A stretch of DNA of 64,000 nt, from the NCBI RefSeq assembly GCF_023715465.1, contig NZ_JAMBOE010000002.1, positions 577,104-641,103 of the forward strand, given 5' to 3'. Numbering within the stretch: position 1 is the stretch's first letter; each line of letters starts with the position of its first letter. A program made the position numbers and the translations under genes. Below are positions 19,529 through 29,142 of the stretch, piece after piece. This DNA is from Paenibacillus macerans (GTDB lineage Bacteria > Bacillota > Bacilli > Paenibacillales > Paenibacillaceae). The notes beneath the pieces were generated by a model, which saw only the letters and a program-made list of their open reading frames with translations, was not told the origin of the DNA and searched no databases.

Positions 19529-20800
19529 CTACTCCTCATCGACTCCCAAATATTTAAGCGCCGTGAGCGCGTATACTTTTGCGCATTGGATGATTTGCCA
19601 AACCGGCGCCTTCTCGTTGAAATTATGAATCGTGGACAGCTCCGCCGGACCGTACTGCAGCACCGGAATACGGTGGGTACGGAAATGGCGGGCGTCGCTG
19701 GAAGCCCATTGCAATACGCCGTATGCCTCTTCGCCGCTGACCTCGGAAATGCTGTCCACCAGATGGCGAACGACCGGCTCTTCCGGCGGCGTCCAGTTGG
19801 CGTTGCCTTGAAAACCAAACGGTTTAATTTCCGTTTCGATCCCCGCGCCAAGGAGCAGCGATTGAGCCCGTTCCATCACCTCGCGGTAGTCCACGCCAAA
19901 CGGCACGCGGGAGTCAACCTGCACGGTGCAGCGGTCAGCTACGACATTAACCTTGGTCCCGCCTTGAATCGTCCCGATATTGACCGTGACATGATCAAAG
20001 ACTTGATAAGCCAGGCCCTGGCCTTCCCGCTCCTTCGCGTACTCTTTGGAAATCTCGATGATTTCCTTCACTTCGTCCGGAATTTTCGGCTCGATGTCCC
20101 ATAGCCGCTGCAGCGCCTCGATGCCTTTGGCCGCTTTGACGATCGCACTCTCGCCAACGATCGGCGACAGGCTCCCGTGACCCGGCGTCCCTTCCACGGT
20201 GAACTCGAACCAGCAGCTTCCCTTCTGGCCGATCGTCGGATTCAGCGGCCCCGAAGGCTCGGCAATGACCGCCGCGGTGCCTGCGATCAAGCCGCGTTCC
20301 AAAACCCACGGCACGCCGAGGTGGCCACCCGTTTCTTCGTCCGGGACAATGAGCAGCGACAGATCGCCTTGCAGCGGTACGCCCAGCTTGGCCAGCAGCG
20401 CGGTGGCAAAAACAAGGCCGGCCAGCCCGCCCTTCATGTCCGAAGCGCCGCGCCCCAGCATATAGCCGTCACGAATTTCCCCGCTGAACGGATCGAAATC
20501 CCAACGCTCCAAATCTCCCGCGGGCACCACATCGGTGTGCCCGCAAAAGATCAATTTTTTCCGGCCGTTGCTCGAAGCCGGTTTGTATTCCGACACCAGG
20601 TTCAGCATCTGTTCCGTCGCCGCGTGAATACCCGTTGAAATTCCTGCCCGGTGCAAATAGTCAATGATAAAAGCGCTGATTTCACGCGAGTCGCCGGGAG
20701 GATTTTCTGTCGGAAACTGGATCAGCTTCGAGCAAAGCTCAAGCAGTTCATCCTGCCGCGCGTCGATTTCTTCCAAAACTTTCGTTTTCCAGTCTGCCAC
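19529..20800 (-). CDS. M20-family peptidase/deacylase (ArgE/DapE type)
   Basis: A cytoplasmic zinc-dependent amidohydrolase of the group containing acetylornithine deacetylase, succinyl-diaminopimelate desuccinylase and small peptidases; the substrate cannot be told from sequence. From the GTG at 20800 (AAGGAG nine bases upstream) it has 423 residues. Metal-site motifs are visible: LIFCGHTDVVPAGD (about 80-93), GRGASDMKGGLAGLV (His/Asp ligands and bridging Asp), VPDEETGGHLG (catalytic Glu pair), and a C-terminal histidine in the ELSTIHNFNEKAP segment. It is embedded between the binding protein and the ATPases, so it probably hydrolyses the imported compound. Confidence 0.9.
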   Translation of the reverse strand: MADWKTKVLEEIDARQDELLELCSKLIQFPTENPPGDSREISAFIIDYLHRAGISTGIHAATEQMLNLVSEYKPASSNGRKKLIFCGHTDVVPAGDLERWDFDPFSGEIRDGYMLGRGASDMKGGLAGLVFATALLAKLGVPLQGDLSLLIVPDEETGGHLGVPWVLERGLIAGTAAVIAEPSGPLNPTIGQKGSCWFEFTVEGTPGHGSLSPIVGESAIVKAAKGIEALQRLWDIEPKIPDEVKEIIEISKEYAKEREGQGLAYQVFDHVTVNIGTIQGGTKVNVVADRCTVQVDSRVPFGVDYREVMERAQSLLLGAGIETEIKPFGFQGNANWTPPEEPVVRHLVDSISEVSGEEAYGVLQWASSDARHFRTHRIPVLQYGPAELSTIHNFNEKAPVWQIIQCAKVYALTALKYLGVDEE

Positions 20801-20828
20801 AAGGCGCCACTCCTTTTCTCCGTTTATA

Positions 20829-22433
20829 TCAGTTCTTGGACAACGGATAGAAGCGAATGACTTCATCCGGGTAATACACATAGCCGCTTACTTTGCTGTT
20901 CATGCCCACGATGCGGTTGTATTCATACAGGTAGAGCCATGGCGATTCAGTCGTAATGATTTCTTGCGCTTTAGCGTACAGTTCGTTGCGTTTGTCCAGA
21001 TCCGGCTCCAGGCTGGCTTGCTCCCACAACTTGTCCACTTCGGCGTTGCTGTAGTTATGGTAGTTGGACGATCCTTTGCTGTACATCAGGAAGCCAAGGT
21101 GATAAGAAGGATCGTTGACGAAAGACGTCCATTTCGAAATATAGGAGGTCAGGTTTTTCTGTTTTTGCATTTCCAGGAATTGTGCGCGCGCTACTTTGTT
21201 GATGTTCATGGTTACGCCGATTTTGGCCAGTTCCGCTTGAATGAGCACCGCGTCGTCTTCCCAATCCTGGAAGCCCGACCCCAGGGTCAGGTCAAATGTG
21301 AACCCGTCCGGATAACCGGCCTCCGCCAATAGCTGCTTCGCTTTTTCCAGATTGTGCTCGTAAACGTAACCTTTGTCGGTGAATCCCGGCGTATTGCTGG
21401 CCACGGAGCTTTTCATGATTTTCGCCTGGCCGTGCATAACATCATTGATCAACTGATCGTATGGCACCGCGTAGGCCATCGCCTGGCGCACCTTCACATT
21501 ATCGAAAGGCTTGACTTTGTTGTTCAGCGCCAGGTACAAAATCCGGTTACTGGCATTCGACTTAACCGTCAACGCGCTGTTGGCCTCCAGGCTGGCCACA
21601 TCTTTGGCCGGAATTTCGATGGCCATGTCGATGTCCCCTTTGTTCAGCAGCATCACGCGGTTCGAAGCTTCTTTGGTGAATTTAAGCGTGACCTTGTCCA
21701 GTTTCGGAGCGCCTTGCCAGTAATCTTTGTTGGCCGTCAGCACCGCTTCGCTGGCCGGATCCCATTTATCCAGCAGGAACGGACCAGAACCGGCCGTGTT
21801 CGTGTTCAGATAGTCGGCAGGTTTGCCTTCCATGGCCGCGTCGTCAACGATGGAGAAATTGTACAAAGCGATGATTTGCAAAAACATATGATTCGGTTTG
21901 TTCAGCACCATTTGCACGGTGTTATCGTCGAGTGCGGTTACCGATTTGATATCCGCCATTCCGTACAGGAAGCTGCCGGAGTTGGAATTTTTCACGCGGT
22001 CGAACGTATAAACGACCGATTTTGCGGTGAGCGGATTACCGCTGTGGAATTTCACGCCCTCCTGGAGTTTAAACGTATAGGTCAATTGATCGTCGGATAC
22101 TTCCCATTCCTTGGCCAGCATCGGCTTAATATTGTCGGTGTCGGCTACATCGGCGCCATCGACGTTTTTCACCCCGTAGGTGACAAGCTGATCGTAAGCG
22201 GCGATGACGAACGTATCGGAAGTAAGGTCGCTCGCTTCCGCCGGGTCGAGGGTCGTGCCCCCTTCGGAAAAAGCGACGGTCAGCGTGTTGGAACCGCCTG
22301 CCGCTTGTCCGGTCGTTTCATTTTGGCCTTTGGAGCTTCCTTCGGCTGCCGGCGGGTTGGCTTTAGGAGCACAACCGGCCAATACTACACATAACGATAC
22401 CAGCGCCAGAAAATACTTCATTCCTGTCTTCAT
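20829..22433 (-). CDS. Peptide-type ABC transporter substrate-binding lipoprotein
   Basis: The extracellular, membrane-anchored binding protein (SBP family 5) of the importer. The 534-residue protein starts MKTGMKYFLALVSLCVVLAG with the lipobox LAGC at about residues 18-21, a Ser/Asn/Gly-rich linker, then the family's core (GTTLDPAE, the LQEGVKFHSGNPLTAKSVVY segment typical of family 5, and a C-terminal Y-rich end). The start is ATG at 22433 after GGGGAGA. The ligand is unknown; neighbours suggest a peptide or modified amino acid. Confidence 0.93.
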   Translation of the reverse strand: MKTGMKYFLALVSLCVVLAGCAPKANPPAAEGSSKGQNETTGQAAGGSNTLTVAFSEGGTTLDPAEASDLTSDTFVIAAYDQLVTYGVKNVDGADVADTDNIKPMLAKEWEVSDDQLTYTFKLQEGVKFHSGNPLTAKSVVYTFDRVKNSNSGSFLYGMADIKSVTALDDNTVQMVLNKPNHMFLQIIALYNFSIVDDAAMEGKPADYLNTNTAGSGPFLLDKWDPASEAVLTANKDYWQGAPKLDKVTLKFTKEASNRVMLLNKGDIDMAIEIPAKDVASLEANSALTVKSNASNRILYLALNNKVKPFDNVKVRQAMAYAVPYDQLINDVMHGQAKIMKSSVASNTPGFTDKGYVYEHNLEKAKQLLAEAGYPDGFTFDLTLGSGFQDWEDDAVLIQAELAKIGVTMNINKVARAQFLEMQKQKNLTSYISKWTSFVNDPSYHLGFLMYSKGSSNYHNYSNAEVDKLWEQASLEPDLDKRNELYAKAQEIITTESPWLYLYEYNRIVGMNSKVSGYVYYPDEVIRFYPLSKN

Positions 22434-22484
22434 CACTCGATCTCCCCTTTTGTATTATTTTTATATGGTCAAGAAAATGAACCC

Positions 22485-23381
22485 CTATTTACCGGACCGT
22501 AAGCGCGGGTCCAAAATATCGCGGAATCCGTCTCCCAGCAGGTTAAAGCCGAGAATCGCCGTGGCGATAGCCAAACCGGGGAAAGTGACAAGCCACCATT
22601 CGCCCGAAATGATATATTCCCGGCCCTCCGAAATCATGGCGCCCCATTCGGCGATCGGCGGTTTCACCCCGAGGCCGAGGAAGCTTAAGCTGGCCGCGGT
22701 CAAAATCGCAAAGCCCATGCCCAAAGTCGCCTGCACCAAAAGCGGAGCAAGGGCATTCGGGAGAATATGCTTAAACAAAATGACGCGATCCTTGACCCCG
22801 ATCGACCGGCTGGCTTCCACAAACTCTTTTTCACGCAGGGAAACGGTTTGTCCGTACATCAGCCTGGCGAATTCGGGAATCCCGACGATACCGACCGCGA
22901 TCATGGCCCCGGATAAACCGGCCCCCATAGAAGCGGCGATCGCCATGGACAACACGAGGGATGGAAAAGAAAGCAGCACGTCCATCACGCGCATAATGAC
23001 CGTTTCGGTTTTTCCCCTGTAATAAGCGGCAAAGCCGCCCAGCGGAACACCGATCACAAAAGAGATTCCGACCGCGATCAGGCCCGTCCAAATGCTGATT
23101 CGCGCCCCATAAAGAACGCGGCTGAAAATATCCCTTCCGAAATTGTCCGTACCCAGCCAGTGAACGGCGTTCGGCGGCTGCAATTTGGCGGCGGTATCCG
23201 GCACGTAAGGATCGTACGGAGCGACCCACGGCGCAATAATCGCGGCGATCGTCCACAAGAGGATAAACGTCAAACCGATGGTCGCCAGCCGGTTGCGCAG
23301 CAGCAGCCGCAGGAACGTCGCTTTGCGGGCTTTGGCCGGCTGAACCGGAGATCCCGCCGTCATCGTCGACCCGGCAGACAT
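22485..23381 (-). CDS. Peptide-type ABC transporter permease, DppC/OppC-like
   Basis: Integral membrane subunit of the importer. From the ATG at 23381 (AAGGGGGAAA upstream) it has 298 residues, with an N-terminal transmembrane segment (LATIGLTFILLWTIAAIIAPW), the OppC N-terminal domain, five further membrane spans, and the EAA loop (EFVEASRSIGVKDRVILFKHILPNA shortened here to its key Glu-Ala-Ser and Gly residues) that contacts the ATPases. The end DILDPRLR is typical. Confidence 0.93.
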   Translation of the reverse strand: MSAGSTMTAGSPVQPAKARKATFLRLLLRNRLATIGLTFILLWTIAAIIAPWVAPYDPYVPDTAAKLQPPNAVHWLGTDNFGRDIFSRVLYGARISIWTGLIAVGISFVIGVPLGGFAAYYRGKTETVIMRVMDVLLSFPSLVLSMAIAASMGAGLSGAMIAVGIVGIPEFARLMYGQTVSLREKEFVEASRSIGVKDRVILFKHILPNALAPLLVQATLGMGFAILTAASLSFLGLGVKPPIAEWGAMISEGREYIISGEWWLVTFPGLAIATAILGFNLLGDGFRDILDPRLRSGK

Positions 23382-23421
23382 GGCATTTCCCCCTTTCTCT
23401 AATCTAGTGAGCCTCATTTGC

Positions 23422-24432
23422 CTATTCGTAACGAATACGCGGATCCAGGAGGCCATACAGCAAGTCCACCAGCAAATTAATCAAGCAATACAACACAGCG
23501 CTGACCAGTGTAAAAGCTTGAATCGGCGCGTAATCCGCGGCCAGAATGGAATCGGTGATATAACCGCCCACCCCGGGCCAGGAAAAAATCGTTTCCGTAA
23601 TGACCGCGCCGCCCAGCAGATAACCAAACTGCAGTCCAAGCACCGTAAGCGTCGGAATCAGCGCGTTGATTAGCGCATGCTTGCCGATCACGACCGCTTC
23701 GCTGAGGCCTTTGGCCCGCGCCGTGCGGACGAAGTCCTGGCCGATGGTCTCAAGCATGCTGGAGCGCGTCATCCGGGCCACGATCGCCATCGTGCCGGTG
23801 CTGAGGCAGATAGCCGGCAATATCAAATGGACAATGCTGCTCTTTAAAGCAACAAAGTCCGCGGACAGCAAACTGTCCAAAACGTACAACCCGGTAATGT
23901 CTGTCGGCGGATTCAGCTCGCCGCTGATTCTCCCCATCGGCGCCGGCGCCCAGCCGAGCTTGGAATAGAACACGTAAATCAAAATCAGTCCGAGCCAAAA
24001 AATCGGCATGCACGCACCCACCAGCGAAAATACGCGCGAAATGTGGTCGATGATCGATTCTTTGCGGGTTGCGGCAACGATGCCTACAGGAATGGCCACG
24101 ATCACGGCGATCAAGATGCTCGCCAGCGTAAGCTCCACCGTGGCCGGGAAACGCGAAGCAAAATCGCTCGCTACCGTATGCCCGGTGTGGTAGGCAAAAC
24201 CTAAATCCCCGTGCAGCAATTGCCCTAAGTAGTCGAAAAATTGGGCAAATAGAGGCTTGTTCAACCCCATGTCGTGCCTGATTTTCTCGATGACCTCCGG
24301 AGGCGCCTGTTCACCGGCCACCATCACCGCCGGGTCGCCCGGCAGTACGCGGGACAGGATAAACGTAATCAGCACGATGCCGAGCAGCGCCGGAATCATC
24401 TGTCCAAGTCTCCGGATCGTATAAGTGAACAA
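23422..24432 (-). CDS. Peptide-type ABC transporter permease, DppB/OppB-like
   Basis: First membrane subunit and first gene of the operon. The 336-residue protein begins MFTYTIRRLGQMIPALLGIV, a hallmark of DppB/OppB, has six predicted membrane spans, the VLPGDPAVMVAGE periplasmic loop and the EAA-type loop FVRTARAKGLSEAVVIGKHA. It ends GLLDPRIRYE. The start is a TTG at 24432 with GGGGGTGAGAGG directly upstream. Confidence 0.93.
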   Translation of the reverse strand: MFTYTIRRLGQMIPALLGIVLITFILSRVLPGDPAVMVAGEQAPPEVIEKIRHDMGLNKPLFAQFFDYLGQLLHGDLGFAYHTGHTVASDFASRFPATVELTLASILIAVIVAIPVGIVAATRKESIIDHISRVFSLVGACMPIFWLGLILIYVFYSKLGWAPAPMGRISGELNPPTDITGLYVLDSLLSADFVALKSSIVHLILPAICLSTGTMAIVARMTRSSMLETIGQDFVRTARAKGLSEAVVIGKHALINALIPTLTVLGLQFGYLLGGAVITETIFSWPGVGGYITDSILAADYAPIQAFTLVSAVLYCLINLLVDLLYGLLDPRIRYE

Positions 24433-24634
24433 CCTCTCACCCCCTCTCTCACTTTCAGTTCAGCTCATGTCAGGTTAGGTACCCAGCGAAAAAGGTTTTA
24501 CTGAATTGTGCTCATTCTACATAGTTTCCGAGCGGCTCACTACGTCCCCTCCAACTAAAAAAAGACCGCCCCGTTTGTATCCTTAGGACGAATATATCTT
24601 TAAAAGTTAGAATATATAACACTGCAAATGGAAG
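24433..24634 (-). promoter_or_regulatory. Promoter region of the ABC transporter operon
   Basis: This gap separates the PucR-type regulator from the operon it probably controls. The minus strand is AT-rich near 24590-24640, but no promoter with good spacing and no clear operator was recognised. Both genes are codirectional, so readthrough from the regulator is also possible. Confidence 0.35.
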
Positions 24635-26179
24635 TTATAGGTCGGCGGGTGCGTTATCATGCAAATAAAAATAGATTAAACACAAATGGCAGACGAGCTG
24701 CTCGCGCGCATCACTTAGATCAAATCCGGTGATGTCCTTAATCCTTTCCATCCGGTATTTCACGGAATTGCGGTGAATGTACAACCGGCTGGCGGTTTCG
24801 ATCAAGCTTCCGCGAGTCTCCAAATAGCATAGAAAGGTGCGCATTAAATCCCCGTTATGCTCTTCGTCATAGCGGCGCAAAGCCCCGAGTTTCCGCTCAA
24901 ACAGCTTGCTGAAATCGGTCTTTTGCATCGCCTCTCCCAGCAAATGATAGATTTCCACCTCTTCGTAGCGGATGACCGGCGTTTCCCGGGGCATGCGGCG
25001 GGCGACGGCCATCGCTTTGCGCGCTTCAGTATAGCTGTCGTAAATCTCCCACAAATATTTTTTGCCTCCAACCCCAACCAGGCTGCCCGTTGCCCCCAAC
25101 GCTTTATCGCCAACCCATTCGAGCAAAGTTTCCGCCCACGGCTTCGGCACATTGCGCAAATCCTCGGCTCTTTTCACGTCCAGGCTGGGCAGGAACAGGA
25201 CGGCGCGGTTCGAGCGAAACTCGACATGGGGACTGACCCGCCGCAGTCTGGCTTCCTCCCCAAGCCGCTTCAGCAGCGCTTCCTCATCAGGAGCTTGCTC
25301 CCCTTCGATAACGGCGACTTCCCACAGATGTTCCACATGCATACCAAGCTTGCGACCCCGCTGCTCCACTTCATGCCGGGAAGGAACAGGCGGGGTAAGC
25401 AACTCATCGATGAAATTTCCCCGCAGCCGGTGCTCCGTATCCGCGACGATTTTCCCGCGCATGATTTCTAGCGCCAGTACAATTCGGGCTTGTTCAATAC
25501 AGACCTTTTCCATTTCATCGAGCCTGTCTTTGGCTACAAGCAGCTTGGCCACCTGGCGGCGGTCCACCGTGATCCCCCATTGCAATGGCGAATCCGCCTC
25601 TTCCCAATGCAGCTCCGCCGGCGAAGACACAATCGTATTGCCTTCCGTGTCCACCACCTTGACGGGAGCGCGCAGCAAGCCTGACACGCTGTCGCTGACG
25701 GCCTGAATCCCGCTGTTCTCCAGCACCATGGCGGTGAGCGTGCGGTATACTTCCTCCGCACGGCGAAGCAAAGCGGCCTGACGGTCTAAAATCAGCTCCA
25801 TGATCGGCCGGGTGATGTCCGTATAAGGAATTTCCGCCGGAATTTCAATGATCGGCAGTTCGATTTCGTTGCTGACATCCAGGGTTTGCTGCGGAATCCC
25901 CTGTAAAAAACGGGTCGGCTTGATCGCCAGCGCCGCTCCGCCGGAAGCATGCAAAATCCGGACAAGCTCGGTCAACTGCAGCGGTTCGTTGCGGATCGCG
26001 TACGCCGTAGTCAAAATAAGCACACCTTCCTTGACCCATCCCTTAAGCTCGGGCACTTCCATGATATCAATGAACTGAACGACGCGATCCAAGCCTTTAT
26101 GCCCGCTAAGCACTTTGGCCTGCCGCAAAATCGAAAGGTTAAGCACTTCCCTGACAGTGGTTCCTGTATTTTTTTCCAT
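24635..26179 (-). CDS. PucR-family transcriptional regulator
   Basis: A DNA-binding regulator of the PucR/CdaR group, often linked to purine or amino-acid catabolism. The 514-residue protein has an N-terminal PucR sensor domain (TVREVLNLSILRQAKVLSG, GLDRVVQFIDIMEVPE), a middle GGDEF-like/CdaR region and a C-terminal helix-turn-helix (LETRGSLIETASRLYIHRNSVKYRM segment; about residues 450-490). The start is ATG at 26179 after AAGGGGGCGA. Position directly upstream of the importer operon, same strand, suggests that it controls import and breakdown of the substrate. Confidence 0.9.
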   Translation of the reverse strand: MEKNTGTTVREVLNLSILRQAKVLSGHKGLDRVVQFIDIMEVPELKGWVKEGVLILTTAYAIRNEPLQLTELVRILHASGGAALAIKPTRFLQGIPQQTLDVSNEIELPIIEIPAEIPYTDITRPIMELILDRQAALLRRAEEVYRTLTAMVLENSGIQAVSDSVSGLLRAPVKVVDTEGNTIVSSPAELHWEEADSPLQWGITVDRRQVAKLLVAKDRLDEMEKVCIEQARIVLALEIMRGKIVADTEHRLRGNFIDELLTPPVPSRHEVEQRGRKLGMHVEHLWEVAVIEGEQAPDEEALLKRLGEEARLRRVSPHVEFRSNRAVLFLPSLDVKRAEDLRNVPKPWAETLLEWVGDKALGATGSLVGVGGKKYLWEIYDSYTEARKAMAVARRMPRETPVIRYEEVEIYHLLGEAMQKTDFSKLFERKLGALRRYDEEHNGDLMRTFLCYLETRGSLIETASRLYIHRNSVKYRMERIKDITGFDLSDAREQLVCHLCLIYFYLHDNAPADL

Positions 26180-26276
26180 ATCTTCGCCCCCTTCATGTGA
26201 TAACGTCGCAGAAAATAATATTTCATGCTAGTGTACCAGAAGAAAGCTTTAAAAAACACGAAAATGGCAAAAAATT

Positions 26277-26328
26277 GTCAAAAAAACAAGCGTCCAACTT
26301 GTACCACCAGCACAATCGAACGCTTGTT
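26277..26328 (-). terminator. Terminator downstream of the racemase operon
   Basis: AACAAGCGTCC (26285-26295) pairs with GAACGCTTGTT (26318-26328) with one mismatch, followed on the minus strand by a T run. It would stop transcripts leaving the racemase gene after they cross the dispersed repeat. Confidence 0.75.
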
Positions 26329-26410
26329 ATGAATTATAAGACGCGTAATTTACTTTCAGAAGTTCCGAAGGGTTATAGGATCGATAATATGGAGGATGTT
26401 CAAACCAGGG

Positions 26411-26660
26411 TTGCAGGTTCTTTCTCATAAATCTGTCTAATGATCTCGAACCTGTCTGCTTCTACCAAACATATCCTCTTCCAAACATATCTTCTTCTCC
26501 TGAATTGATCTTCTTCTCTGCTTCCTGATCAAATGGGATAATCGTGCAAAAGCGCCCGGATAGAGGATGTTGATCTTCCGGCCAACCCACCAGTCTTCCC
26601 TGTGCTCATGCTTTCAACGCCCTTCCGCATTTCTTGCCACAATCGATTAGCGGCTTGACT
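26411..26660 (-). repeat. Dispersed repeat, copy B (inverted relative to copy A)
   Basis: The minus strand here matches 15410-15650 of the plus strand over about 240 bases. Common blocks include AAGGGCGTTGAAAGC (26610-26624), GCACGATTATCCC, TTTGATCAGG and GGTTCGAGAT. The homology appears to run up to or just into the end of the racemase gene. Together the two copies bracket the transposase, transporter operon and PucR gene in inverted orientation. Confidence 0.7.
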
Positions 26661-27321
26661 AGTGTTGAAAACTACTAAAACCGTTGTTGGGCCGCTCGGC
26701 CATAACGGCCGCGGCTCCCAGCGAATCAATCGGATCAAACGCAGTCAGCCCATGCCGCTGCTTCAATTCCGCAGCAAAGCCGATCGTGGCAAATCCGGTG
26801 CATGCCAGCACAATGCTTGTCGCTCCCCGCCGCGCCAGTCTTTGCGCCGCTTCGAAAGCCGCTTCCCGCCCCTGGTCTGTCCGCAAATCCAAGGTGGTCG
26901 TGACCCCCTCGGGGCGGTCCATACTAACATAAGCCTCCCCGAGAATGGAACGGATGAGCGGCGGAGTCTCCTGCAAGATGGTCAATACGCCGACGCGGGT
27001 GCTTTGGGTAAGGCTAAGATGGGCTGCACAGGAGCCCGCCCCCAGCACCGGAACCGGGAGCGCTTGCCGGCATTCTTCCAGCGCCGGATCGGCCGCGCAG
27101 CTGATGCCGATGACCGTGCATCCTTCGTCCGCCAGCCGCTTGGCCAAAGCGATGATTTTAGGCACGGCCAGCCGCTCGGTCTGCTCGTCATATACCCCGC
27201 TTGGCTGGTCCGGGATGCAGGCGCTCCTGACGTCAAGTCCGTATTTTTGACGGATCAGATCCCCATGCAATTCCGCATCCCGGCGGTCCGGCAAAGTGAT
27301 GACTCGGATGATTCCCAGCAT
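26659..27321 (-). CDS. Aspartate/glutamate/hydantoin racemase family protein
   Basis: A cofactor-independent racemase-type enzyme that uses two cysteines for proton exchange. The 220-residue protein carries both, in VIGISCAADP (about residue 74) and SIVLACTGFATIG (about 174), and has the length of hydantoin racemase-like enzymes. The start is ATG at 27321 after GGGAGG. The last residues (GFSSFQH) are encoded where the dispersed repeat begins, so the natural C-terminus may have been altered. Neighbours point to handling of D- or modified amino acids; the substrate is not known. Confidence 0.85.
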   Translation of the reverse strand: MLGIIRVITLPDRRDAELHGDLIRQKYGLDVRSACIPDQPSGVYDEQTERLAVPKIIALAKRLADEGCTVIGISCAADPALEECRQALPVPVLGAGSCAAHLSLTQSTRVGVLTILQETPPLIRSILGEAYVSMDRPEGVTTTLDLRTDQGREAAFEAAQRLARRGATSIVLACTGFATIGFAAELKQRHGLTAFDPIDSLGAAAVMAERPNNGFSSFQH

Positions 27322-27446
27322 ATGAACCTGCCTCCCTTCATACCGCTTGACTTAGCTATATAAGTTGAACTATTGACTGTACGTGTTAGGGCAGCTGTGT
27401 GAAATGTAGAAAGCCCTAACCCCCGTATTTCTTTAGTTCAACCTAA

Positions 27447-28391
27447 CTAAACAAGTTTTCCTTGCGACATGATCAACCGGTCGTCCAAATACACGTCCGG
27501 CTCCTTTACAACGATATCGATATGCACCCCGGCCGCGATTTGGCCGCCAAACGTGTTGTTGCTGCCGAAAGCGACATGGATCGTGCCGAATACTTTTTCG
27601 TCCTCCAGCACAACACCGGTAATACGCGCTTTGTCGTTGGTGCCGATGCCAAATTCGCCGAGCCATCGTCCGTCGCCATCGCCCAGCATCTCCAGCAGTT
27701 CCTTCGCCCCGTCGCCTTCCGCTTGGACAAGTCTCCCTTGCTCCACCGTTAACAATAGCGGGGCGGCAAGCACGCCGTAACCGGCCACAGAACCGTCCGC
27801 CAGCAGTTGCCCCGATGCGCTCCCCTCTACCGGAGCGATATAGGCCTCACCGGAAGGGAGATTGCCCGACTGCCCCGGTTCCACAAACATCCCCGTGCTA
27901 GGAACGCCGTCCCGGTTCTCAATGGAAAATTCCAACGTGCGACCCGCTTTCTCAATCCGTACATGACGCGCCTGGGTCAGTCTGACGGTTAATTGCTCGG
28001 TCAATTCCTTGACCTGCAAATAATCGGCTGTCACTGCCCCGTTTAGAAACATATCTTCCGTAATCCCCGGCATCGTAGCCACCCTTGCCCCCGCGGCCGC
28101 CGCTCGCTTCCGCGCGTTCGTATGCGTCAGCGAGTGCTCCGTGACGCATACGACGGCTTGGGCGGCCTCCATGGCTGCGGCCACCGGCGCCGGAGGCTCC
28201 TCCCCCGACCGGGAGCGCTCTTCCATCACCATCAGCACGGATTCCGCGCCGAGTTCATGGCCGGCTTTTTGCAGCAGTTCGCCCAACGTTTGTTTGGGGC
28301 CGTCCGCCACCACCAAAAAGTTTTCCCCGGCCTTAAGCGCCAGGCATTCAGCCAGCAGTTTCTTACTGGACATCACAATACTCTCGTTCAT
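27447..28391 (-). CDS. M29-like aminopeptidase (AmpS/aminopeptidase T-like)
   Basis: Resembles metal-dependent aminopeptidases of the M29/leucyl-aminopeptidase-like group. From the ATG at 28391 (AAAGGTGA upstream) it has 314 residues; a GTG nine bases earlier is in frame. Visible motifs: the TGMFVEPGQSGNLPSGEAY segment, in which conserved Glu/Asn positions of the family lie, GEFGIGTNDKARI, and HVAFGSNNTFGG near the C-terminus with the metal-ligand histidine. It lies between the AroM-like gene and the racemase, in one operon. Confidence 0.8.
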   Translation of the reverse strand: MNESIVMSSKKLLAECLALKAGENFLVVADGPKQTLGELLQKAGHELGAESVLMVMEERSRSGEEPPAPVAAAMEAAQAVVCVTEHSLTHTNARKRAAAAGARVATMPGITEDMFLNGAVTADYLQVKELTEQLTVRLTQARHVRIEKAGRTLEFSIENRDGVPSTGMFVEPGQSGNLPSGEAYIAPVEGSASGQLLADGSVAGYGVLAAPLLLTVEQGRLVQAEGDGAKELLEMLGDGDGRWLGEFGIGTNDKARITGVVLEDEKVFGTIHVAFGSNNTFGGQIAAGVHIDIVVKEPDVYLDDRLIMSQGKLV

Positions 28392-28443
28392 GGTCGTCAC
28401 CTTTCATCGGCGCGCTTTGCCGGGCAAAGCCGCCGTTCTTCGT

Positions 28444-29142
28444 TCAGGCGATCACTTCGGATACCAGTTTGCTCATCAGCGAGCTGGACAGAATCGTCGG
28501 CAGCCCGGACAAAGAGGTTACCCAGTTCCGATGCCCTTCGGTATAACCCATGCAATCCAGCAGCAAGACATCCGCCCGCCCTTTCAACTCTTTGGCCGCA
28601 GCGGCAAAATCCAGCCAGTTCCCGGTATAAGGCGATGCCGCAGCGAAAACGGGTTCGATGCCGTACTCCGCGAATTTCGCTTGAAGCGCATCGGCTTGCC
28701 CGGGAAGCGGACAGATCACACCAAGCCGGCGATTCCCCACCAGCGCCGCTACGGCGGGAGTCAGAACGCGGTCCGGCTCGATCAAATGGGCCGATGCCGC
28801 CTGCAGATCCGGAAAAACGCCCGTGCACAAAAGCAGGATATGGCGGATGCCCTGGGCTTCCAAATCGGCGATTTTGCGCTGCAGCAGGGGCATGATTTTG
28901 TCGCGGGCCACGACCACCGCCTGGCCGTCGGCCAGCCGCGAGGTCAGCATGTAACTGCTGTCAGCCGGAGACAACTCAGCTTCGATCGCCTCAAGGCTCC
29001 AGCCATCAAGCAACCCAGCCTGCACTAGTTCAGCCCGTCCATCGAGCTGCCTCAGTAAAAACGGGGCCACATCGGTGCGCGGGGCCTGGCCGATCGTGAT
29101 CATGCCTAACTTAGGAACGAGTTCCAGGCCCGTCCGGATCAT
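28444..29142 (-). CDS. AroM-family protein
   Basis: A 232-residue protein similar to AroM, a family of unknown biochemical role. It opens with KLGMITIGQAPRTDVAP, has ILLLCTGVFPDL in the middle and VLLLDCMGYTEGHR near the end, giving two conserved cysteines arranged as in Asp/Glu racemase-like folds. Its ATG overlaps the upstream gene's stop (ATGA). Paired with a DUF1177-like gene and a racemase, it probably takes part in the same catabolic route. Confidence 0.82.
   Translation of the reverse strand: MIRTGLELVPKLGMITIGQAPRTDVAPFLLRQLDGRAELVQAGLLDGWSLEAIEAELSPADSSYMLTSRLADGQAVVVARDKIMPLLQRKIADLEAQGIRHILLLCTGVFPDLQAASAHLIEPDRVLTPAVAALVGNRRLGVICPLPGQADALQAKFAEYGIEPVFAAASPYTGNWLDFAAAAKELKGRADVLLLDCMGYTEGHRNWVTSLSGLPTILSSSLMSKLVSEVIA

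Noticed and set aside
21354..22394. A 346-codon open frame on the plus strand
   Set aside because: Antisense shadow of the substrate-binding protein gene; no domain.
26529..26738. A 69-residue gene on the minus strand
   Set aside because: It spans the end of the racemase in another frame and the dispersed repeat; a remnant at most.
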